Below are positions 57,148-64,000 of a DNA stretch of 64,000 bases, piece by piece; positions within the stretch are counted from its first letter, which is position 1, and every line of letters starts with the position of its first letter. The stretch is from the NCBI RefSeq assembly GCF_019334565.1, contig NZ_CP079724.1:1013001-1077000 (forward strand), read 5' to 3'. The DNA is from Streptococcus oralis. GTDB taxonomy: Bacteria; Bacillota; Bacilli; Lactobacillales; Streptococcaceae. The notes under the pieces are model-generated. The model was given only the letters and a program-made list of their open reading frames with translations, had not been told where the DNA came from and ran no database searches. The translations under genes and the position numbers were made by a program.

Positions 57148-58377
57148 TTAAAGTGTTTCTAAGAGTTCTTGCATTTGAACATCATCTGGAACGAGTTTTA
57201 AATAAGCTTCAGCTTGCACTTTGGCTTCTTCAAAATACCCCAATTCACGTAGGAGATAAGTATACTGCTCCAGAAATTCAGGATTATTCTTGAGATCAGA
57301 CGATAGTTGTTGATAGAGTTCATAGGCCTTATCTAAATCCTCAATTTCCTGATAAGAACGGGCAATCATCCACTTGGTAAGGAGATTTTCAGGTTCTTGA
57401 CTTTGGAGAGCGATGATATCTTCATACCGTTCTTGTTCCATATAAATGGTTGCAAGGCGAAGGAAAATTTCTTCTGTATCCTCTGCATCTTCTTTGGCAG
57501 TAAGGAGAAATTGCTCTGCACTACTAGGATCATGCAATTCATACGAAAACTGAGAAGCAGCAAGTAAGAGCCGAGTTTCAAATGGATTTTTCTCCAAACC
57601 TTGTTTAGCGATACGAAGGGCCTCTTCCACCTGATGTTCCTTATGCAAAGCTTGACTATAACCATATTCATATCCTTCAAAGTCAGGTGAAATGGTATCA
57701 ATCTGCTTGAAGTAAAGAACAGATTTTTGATACTCTTCTTGGTCAAAGTAAAGACTAGCCAGTTCAAAGGCAGTTTGGTCATCGTATTCTAATTCTAAAG
57801 CTTTTTCTAAGAATTCAGTTGCAGCTTCAAACTTGCCTAACTGAGCATATGCGTAGCCGATTCGTTGGTAGGTTGAGACACCCGTTTGCTCATAGATTGA
57901 GCGATTGTCTAATTGAGCATAGCTCTGAATAGCTTCCTGATAATTTCCTAACTCGCTATCCAACTCAGCCAAACCAAAAACTAATAAGGAATCGTCTGAG
58001 TAGTTTAGGGCTTCCAGTAACTTTTCACGCGCTACATCTGTCAATCCTTCCAACTGATAGAGGTCTGCCTTCAAGGCCAAGGCCGATACATACCAGTCAC
58101 TTTCAGGTGTGATTTCCTCAAGGTAAGCAAAGGCTTCCTCAACATTGCCATCCTCGCTAGCAATGCTGGCTAAGTTCAGATTCACTTCTGGGAAATCTGT
58201 AACGATATCTTGGTAAATTTCTTTTGCTTGAGGATAAAAGCCAATTCCCTCTAGATAGCTTGCTAGTTCGTAAAGAACCTCACTTGAATCTGTTTCGAGG
58301 GCTTTGTGAAAATACTGATCCGCTTTGGTTAAATCCTGTTCATCCAAAGCCTGGAGCATGCGTTGACTATTGTTCAC
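57148..58377 (-). CDS. Tetratricopeptide repeat protein
   Basis: The 409-residue cytoplasmic protein is made of about ten TPR-like helical pairs, for example YQRIGYAYAQLGKFEAATEFLEKALELEYDD and ETRLLLAASQFSYELHDPSSAE. It is probably a scaffold for protein-protein contact; no enzyme domain is seen. The start is taken as GTG (58375-58377, VNNSQRMLQALDEQD), the form usual for streptococcal homologues. GGAGG lies 9 nt ahead, and the start overlaps the permease gene's end by 11 bp. The frame is open further up but runs inside that gene. Confidence 0.88.
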   Translation of the reverse strand: MNNSQRMLQALDEQDLTKADQYFHKALETDSSEVLYELASYLEGIGFYPQAKEIYQDIVTDFPEVNLNLASIASEDGNVEEAFAYLEEITPESDWYVSALALKADLYQLEGLTDVAREKLLEALNYSDDSLLVFGLAELDSELGNYQEAIQSYAQLDNRSIYEQTGVSTYQRIGYAYAQLGKFEAATEFLEKALELEYDDQTAFELASLYFDQEEYQKSVLYFKQIDTISPDFEGYEYGYSQALHKEHQVEEALRIAKQGLEKNPFETRLLLAASQFSYELHDPSSAEQFLLTAKEDAEDTEEIFLRLATIYMEQERYEDIIALQSQEPENLLTKWMIARSYQEIEDLDKAYELYQQLSSDLKNNPEFLEQYTYLLRELGYFEEAKVQAEAYLKLVPDDVQMQELLETL

Positions 58378-59533
58378 TCTTGATTTCCTCCCCTTCTTCT
58401 TCATACAGACCGCTGACTTTTTTATACCAGTTAAAGATAGCTGAGATAACGACCTTAGCAGAGGCATAGACAGGGATTCCCAGCAAGACTCCCCAAATAC
58501 CAAACATAGAACCTGAAGTTAGGAGAACAAAGAGGACATTGATGGGATGGATGTTTAGCTGACTACCCAAAATAAGTGGGGAAACGAAGCGACCTTCAAT
58601 CGTTTGTTCAACAATAAAGACAATAATTACTTTTAAAAGCATGACAGGCCCCGCTATTAAGCCCAAAACCAGAGCAGGCAACATCGCTAGAAAACTACCC
58701 AGGTAAGGTACTAGATTGAGGATACCAGCCGTGATACCAAGAGTCACAGCATATCTGAGACCAATAATCTTAAAGAAGATAATAAACATAATTGCCACGA
58801 TAATAGCAACTGTAACCTGCCCTCTAACATAGTTTGATAACTGTTTATTAACATCTGACAAAACTTGTCCGATAGGTTCTTTTAACTTGTTTGGGATGAA
58901 TTTAGTTAGGTAATCCCGCAAGCCTTTCCCATCTCTCAAAAGATAAAAGAGCATGAATGGTACGATAATAACCGCTACAATGACCTGGGAAACGCTACTG
59001 ATAAAGGCGCTGACCCAGTTAACAGCCTGAGAAGAGATTTTGCTCGCCCACAGGGTAGCTTCACTAGAAACATTGGAAAGAACCTGCTCCAACTGTGGTC
59101 TAAAATCATCTGGCAAGCGTTTAGTTACAAGGTCATTGATCACCTTATCAGCATCTTCCAGGTATGTCGGCACATTCTTCGCAAAATTTAAGACTTGGCG
59201 TTGCAGATTAGGTATTGCGACTGCCAGACCCCAAATGATAAAAAGTCCAATAATGACAAAAACAATACTGATGGCAAGAACACGATTGATCTTGTGTTTC
59301 TCCATCCAGTCAACAATCGGATTAAGTAGGTAATAAAGTAAACCAGATAAAATAACTGGTAACATGACAACCCCAAGAAAATCCAAAACTGGTAAAAAGA
59401 TAAAACTAATCTTACTTAGAATAAAAATGTTTAGCCCCAGTAACAAGGTTACTAAAAATACAGTGATGGCTTTATTATCTAAAAACCACTTAAAAAACCA
59501 AGATAGGCTAAAATGTTTCTCTTTATGTTCCAT
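58367..59533 (-). CDS. AI-2E family transporter (PerM-like membrane protein)
   Basis: The 388-residue protein has about eight membrane segments in the pattern of the AI-2E/PerM family: two at the N-terminus, a long soluble region (about 120-190), and a C-terminal group with the family motif LNLVPYLGSFLAMLPALVLGL and VEQTIEGRFVSPLILG. Members export small molecules or ions (autoinducer, Na+/H+); the substrate here is unknown. It is divergent from the lactonase gene and coupled to the TPR gene. Confidence 0.93.
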   Translation of the reverse strand: MEHKEKHFSLSWFFKWFLDNKAITVFLVTLLLGLNIFILSKISFIFLPVLDFLGVVMLPVILSGLLYYLLNPIVDWMEKHKINRVLAISIVFVIIGLFIIWGLAVAIPNLQRQVLNFAKNVPTYLEDADKVINDLVTKRLPDDFRPQLEQVLSNVSSEATLWASKISSQAVNWVSAFISSVSQVIVAVIIVPFMLFYLLRDGKGLRDYLTKFIPNKLKEPIGQVLSDVNKQLSNYVRGQVTVAIIVAIMFIIFFKIIGLRYAVTLGITAGILNLVPYLGSFLAMLPALVLGLIAGPVMLLKVIIVFIVEQTIEGRFVSPLILGSQLNIHPINVLFVLLTSGSMFGIWGVLLGIPVYASAKVVISAIFNWYKKVSGLYEEEGEEIKSEQ

Positions 59534-59643
59534 AAATACATCCTTTCTGTCGTTCTCTCATTATACCATTTTTAGACTAAAATAACTCTTTTTTAAAGTG
59601 CTTACATGAATGAATCTAGTGCTTCATGACTGCCATTTTGTGG

Positions 59644-59649
59644 TATAAT
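59644..59649 (+). promoter_or_regulatory. Extended -10 of the lactonase gene
   Basis: TGG-TATAAT at 59641-59649, with a weak -35. A mirror-image TGG-TATAAT on the minus strand (59560-59568) serves the divergent permease gene. Confidence 0.65.
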
Positions 59650-59677
59650 GAACTTATCATTATTAAGAGGTATGGAC

Positions 59678-60691
59678 ATGAAAGAAACTGTTTATTTTGG
59701 AACTTACACTCGTCGCTTATCTAAAGGGATTTACAAGGCAGATTTTGATACAGAAACAGGCCAGCTTGCAAATCTTGAACTCTTTGCTGCTGAACCAAGT
59801 CCGACCTACCTTGCCTTTGACCAACAGCAACACTTATACACCGTAGGGAGCCAGGATGGCTTAGGTGGAATCGCTGCATATAAGAAAGATGGCACTTTGC
59901 TAAATCATGTGGTTGAAGAAGGCGCTCCTCATTGCTATGTGGCAGTGGATGAAAAGCGTAGTCTCGTTTACGGAGCCAACTATCATAAAGGTCAAGTTCT
60001 AGTTTATAAACGTCAAGCGGATGGTAGCCTCATCCAAACAGATCTAGATCAGCATAGCGGACAAGGTCCTCATGAAAACCAAACTTCTCCACATGTACAC
60101 TTTACGGATCTAACACCTGACCAGTACCTCGTCACATGTGATTTAGGGACGGATGAGGTAACAACCTATGATGTTAGTCCAGAAGGAAAACTAAGTAAAC
60201 TCTACACTTATCACAGCCAAGCTGGAGCAGGTGCTCGCCACATCGTTTTCCACCACCACTATAAGATTGCCTATCTCATCTGCGAACTGAATAGCACGAT
60301 AGAGGTCTTGATTTATGATGGGGTTGGTGAATTTGAACGCATGCAAGTTATTTCAACTTTACCAGATGGATATGAAGGCTTTAATGCTACTGCTGCCATT
60401 CGTCTTTCAAAAGATGGAAAATACCTCTATGCATCCAACCGAGGTCATGATTCCATTGCAGTCTATACAATCCTCGCTGATGGTAGCTTGGAATTATTAG
60501 AGATTGTACCAAGTCATGGTAAAAATCCACGTGATTTCGACCTAACTCCTGATCAAGAGTTTCTCATTGCTGTTCATCAAGATTCTGATAACGCAACCGT
60601 CTTTAAGCGCAATCCTAAAAGTGGTCGTCTTGCAGAGCTTTCTAACGACTTCCATGTCCCTGAAGCAGTCTGCATCAACTTTTCACATTAA
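59678..60691 (+). CDS. Lactonase family beta-propeller protein (6-phosphogluconolactonase type)
   Basis: The 337-residue protein is a seven-bladed propeller of the YkgB/Pgl lactonase family, which may hydrolyse 6-phosphogluconolactone. Repeated blade motifs include PTYLAFDQQQHLYTV, PHVHFTDLTPDQYLVTCDLGTD, GARHIVFH and KDGKYLYASNRGHDSIAVY, ending in NPRDFDLTPDQEFLIAVHQDSDNATVF. The start at 59678 follows AGAGGT with 6-nt spacing. Activity is inferred from the family only. Confidence 0.88.
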   Translation: MKETVYFGTYTRRLSKGIYKADFDTETGQLANLELFAAEPSPTYLAFDQQQHLYTVGSQDGLGGIAAYKKDGTLLNHVVEEGAPHCYVAVDEKRSLVYGANYHKGQVLVYKRQADGSLIQTDLDQHSGQGPHENQTSPHVHFTDLTPDQYLVTCDLGTDEVTTYDVSPEGKLSKLYTYHSQAGAGARHIVFHHHYKIAYLICELNSTIEVLIYDGVGEFERMQVISTLPDGYEGFNATAAIRLSKDGKYLYASNRGHDSIAVYTILADGSLELLEIVPSHGKNPRDFDLTPDQEFLIAVHQDSDNATVFKRNPKSGRLAELSNDFHVPEAVCINFSH

Positions 60692-60726
60692 AAAAAATGA
60701 ACTTGAGTTTCAAGTTCATTTTTTTA
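60691..60726. terminator. Bidirectional terminator between lactonase and atp genes
   Basis: ATGAACTTGA and TCAAGTTCAT arms with a 2-nt loop are flanked by A7/T7, serving convergent transcripts. Confidence 0.92.
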
Positions 60727-61143
60727 TAGTCTATTTCCGACATTGATACGGTTGATAGCACGTTGCAATGCGATTTTTGCGCGACGTTCTTGGTCAATCA
60801 AGTGCTTGTCATGGGCTTCTTCGATTTCTCGTTCAGCGCGAAGTTTCGCACGTTCTGCCCGACTGATATCAATATCACGAGCACGCTCTGCTGAGTCTGC
60901 TACAATAGTAATGATATCATTAGCAATCTCGATAATTCCTCCGTTCACTGCAATCCAGTTCACATGAGTATCATCATCGATACGTTTTACCTTCACTTCA
61001 TCAACCGCTAAAACCGCAATCATATTTTCATGTCGTGGCAAGATCCCCATCTCACCATCCAGAGTTCGTACCGATACAAAGCTGGCATGGTGATCATAGA
61101 CGAGGCCATCTGGTGTCACGATCTGGACAGTTAAATGAGCCAT
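60724..61143 (-). CDS. atpC: F1Fo ATP synthase, epsilon subunit
   Basis: The 139-residue epsilon subunit sits on the rotor stalk and regulates ATP hydrolysis. It has the beta-sandwich start [40 protein letters not shown] and the C-terminal helical hairpin rich in Arg, Glu and Ala. It is the last gene of the atp operon, 10 bp after atpD. Confidence 0.97.
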   Translation of the reverse strand: MAHLTVQIVTPDGLVYDHHASFVSVRTLDGEMGILPRHENMIAVLAVDEVKVKRIDDDTHVNWIAVNGGIIEIANDIITIVADSAERARDIDISRAERAKLRAEREIEEAHDKHLIDQERRAKIALQRAINRINVGNRL

Positions 61144-61153
61144 AGATCACCTC

Positions 61154-62569
<1,416 letters not shown>

Positions 62570-62591
62570 CTATTCTATATAAGATACTGTC

Positions 62592-62612
62592 GGTTCCTAG
62601 TTCACCTAGGTC
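62592..62612 (-). other. Hairpin in the atpG-atpD gap
   Basis: CCTAG and CTAGG arms (62596-62610) lie in an 85-bp gap between atpG and atpD. It lacks a T-tail, so it may be a stability or processing stem in the atp mRNA. Confidence 0.4.
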
Positions 62613-62645
62613 CTAAGTTCATTTTGATACGAGGGAGGCAAAGCC

Positions 62646-63524
62646 TTATTCTAAGGCACTAGCCCCCGCTACAATTTCTGTAATTTCTTGTGTAATCGCC
62701 GCCTGTCTGGCACGGTTATACTGGATTGTCAAATCATTGATGACTTTCTTAGCATTATCAGTCGCCGTTTGCATGGCTGTCATACCTGCAGCATTCTCAG
62801 CTGTCTTGGCATCGATGATAGCCCCGTATATCATACTTTCTGCAAACTGAGGTAACAACTGCTCTAGAATCTCATCACGACTCGTTTCCAACTCAAAGGT
62901 CAAGCTATACTCTTCATCCGCTTCATTTGGATCTAAGTCAACAATCGGCAACATTTGTTCCACACGCATTTGACTTGTGAGAGTATTGACATGATGGTTG
63001 TAACAAACATAGAGTTCATCAAAAAGTTCATTTTGATACATTTCAATCGTTTTTGAAATAATTTTACGAACTTCATCAAAACTTGGTTGGTCGGCCAAGC
63101 CACGTAGTTCATAGATTGGTTGAATGCCACGAGCCTTAAAGAAATCAGCTCCCATCCCACCGATACAGATGATCTCAAAACCTGTACCATCTGGATGGTA
63201 TTCTTCTTTCAGCTCCATCACAGCTTTAAGGATGGAAGCATTATAACCTCCAACCAAGCCACGGTCTGAAGTAATAACGATATAGCCTGTTTTCTTAACT
63301 GGGCGACTAATGAGCATCGGATTGGTAGAACCACCAGATCCGTTACCATGCAGAATATCCGTCAAAAGCTTACGAACCTTCTGAGCATAAACTTGAAAGT
63401 TACGTGCTGCTTCTTCAGAGCGACCTAACTTGGCAGCCGATACCATTTGCATGGCATTGGTGATTTGACTAGTATTTTTTGTTGAGGCGATTTTTGTTTT
63501 AATATCATTTAGAGATACTGCCAT
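62646..63524 (-). CDS. atpG: F1Fo ATP synthase, gamma subunit
   Basis: The 292-residue central stalk begins [33 protein letters not shown] and ends in the long helix [41 protein letters not shown]; both helices form the rotating coiled coil. The internal [14 protein letters not shown] is conserved. Confidence 0.98.
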   Translation of the reverse strand: MAVSLNDIKTKIASTKNTSQITNAMQMVSAAKLGRSEEAARNFQVYAQKVRKLLTDILHGNGSGGSTNPMLISRPVKKTGYIVITSDRGLVGGYNASILKAVMELKEEYHPDGTGFEIICIGGMGADFFKARGIQPIYELRGLADQPSFDEVRKIISKTIEMYQNELFDELYVCYNHHVNTLTSQMRVEQMLPIVDLDPNEADEEYSLTFELETSRDEILEQLLPQFAESMIYGAIIDAKTAENAAGMTAMQTATDNAKKVINDLTIQYNRARQAAITQEITEIVAGASALE

Positions 63525-63539
63525 TTGACACCTCTATTC

Positions 63540-64000
63540 TTATTGGAAGCTGGATTGATTGAGAAACTCTGTAATCGCAGCATCCAAGACTGCCTCTTCT
63601 GGCAAGTCTTTTGTTTCACGAATAGTTTCCAAAATCTCTGGATGTTGTGCATCAAAGAAATCATGAAACCCTTCCTCAAAACGAACAATGTCATCTACAG
63701 GAATCGTATCCAAGAAACCATGTGTCAAAGCATAAAGAATGATTACTTGTTTCTCAACAGGTAATGGTTTATGAACTGGTTGTTTCAGAACTTCAACGGT
63801 ACGACGTCCACGATTTAACTTAGCTTGAGTAGCCGCATCCAAATCAGAACCAAACTTAGTGAAGGCTTCCAACTCACGATATGAAGCAAGGTCGATACGA
63901 AGTGTACCAGCAACCTTCTTCATAGCTTTGATTTGTGCAGAACCACCTACACGAGATACAGATGAACCCGCATCGATAGCTGGACGAATACCCGCATTGA
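63540..64000 (-). CDS. atpA: F1Fo ATP synthase, alpha subunit, C-terminal part (runs off the window)
   Basis: Only about 152 C-terminal codons are in the window. They contain [36 protein letters not shown] and the C-terminal helical bundle ending in LNQSSFQ. The alpha subunit pairs with beta in the F1 hexamer and holds the non-catalytic nucleotide sites. It lies 15 bp upstream of atpG in the usual A-G-D-C order. Confidence 0.98.
   Translation of the reverse strand, partial: NAGIRPAIDAGSSVSRVGGSAQIKAMKKVAGTLRIDLASYRELEAFTKFGSDLDAATQAKLNRGRRTVEVLKQPVHKPLPVEKQVIILYALTHGFLDTIPVDDIVRFEEGFHDFFDAQHPEILETIRETKDLPEEAVLDAAITEFLNQSSFQ

Overview
The window is chromosomal DNA from a low-GC Gram-positive coccus of the mitis-group streptococci (S. 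oralis / S. mitis / S. infantis type, close to S. pneumoniae). The support is: a phosphocholine/teichoic-acid lic-tar cluster, tandem pneumococcal-type histidine-triad (Pht) proteins with AdcAII, the cell-division genes macP and rocS, a BOX repeat, and a PI-2-type pilus islet between hemH and pepT. Strong TTGACA-17-TATAAT promoters, TGn extended -10 elements and short U-tailed terminators are everywhere. No phage, IS element or CRISPR array is visible.

Layout. 1-2.4 kb: 5' part of asd with its upstream asd-motif RNA, tRNA-Thr(GGT), queT under a preQ1-II riboswitch, a GtrA protein and mscL. 2.4-10 kb: hemH, then the pilus operon pitA-sipA-pitB-srtG1-srtG2 on the minus strand. 10.3-11.5 kb: pepT. 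11.5-18.3 kb: zinc-acquisition island (phtD-like, adcAII, second pht gene) behind AdcR-like boxes. 18.5-24.5 kb: ptsHI and the class Ib ribonucleotide reductase nrdH-nrdE-nrdF with paired NrdR-like boxes. 24.6-36.6 kb: lactose/galactose block, with lacR facing lacABCD and lacTFEG, plus a galactitol-family PTS (IIA-IIB-IIC) and a LacX-type mutarotase. 36.8-41.2 kb: tarI-tarJ-licA-licB-licC behind a CiaR box. 41.4-50.7 kb: housekeeping and envelope genes (ybaB, GDPD, exonuclease, rocS, mtnN, macP, nudF, glmU, GH25 lysozyme, DUF368 transporter, ybaK, phosphatase). 50.9-54.8 kb: lysS, a BOX element, a polar amino-acid ABC transporter. 55-57 kb: an LPNTG surface protein. 57.1-60.7 kb: TPR protein, AI-2E-family permease, lactonase. 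60.7-64 kb: atpC, atpD, atpG and the 3' part of atpA.

How the parts work together. The lac/gat block imports lactose and galactose by PTS (phosphate from the nearby ptsHI) and routes galactose-6-P through the tagatose pathway. LacR operators, a LacT antitermination site and cre-like sites show induction plus catabolite control. The lic/tar genes make CDP-choline and CDP-ribitol for choline-decorated teichoic acids. Pilus, Pht proteins and the LPNTG protein are the surface-exposed accessory layer.

Points for a second look: two apparently leaderless genes (gtrA-like and the GH25 lysozyme), a backbone pilin without an ATG start, a hairpin at the predicted 5' end of the CiaR-driven lic transcript, a structured about 220-nt leader before lacABCD, and module shuffling between the two Pht proteins. 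All functional statements come from sequence reading and remembered family knowledge; no searches were run.
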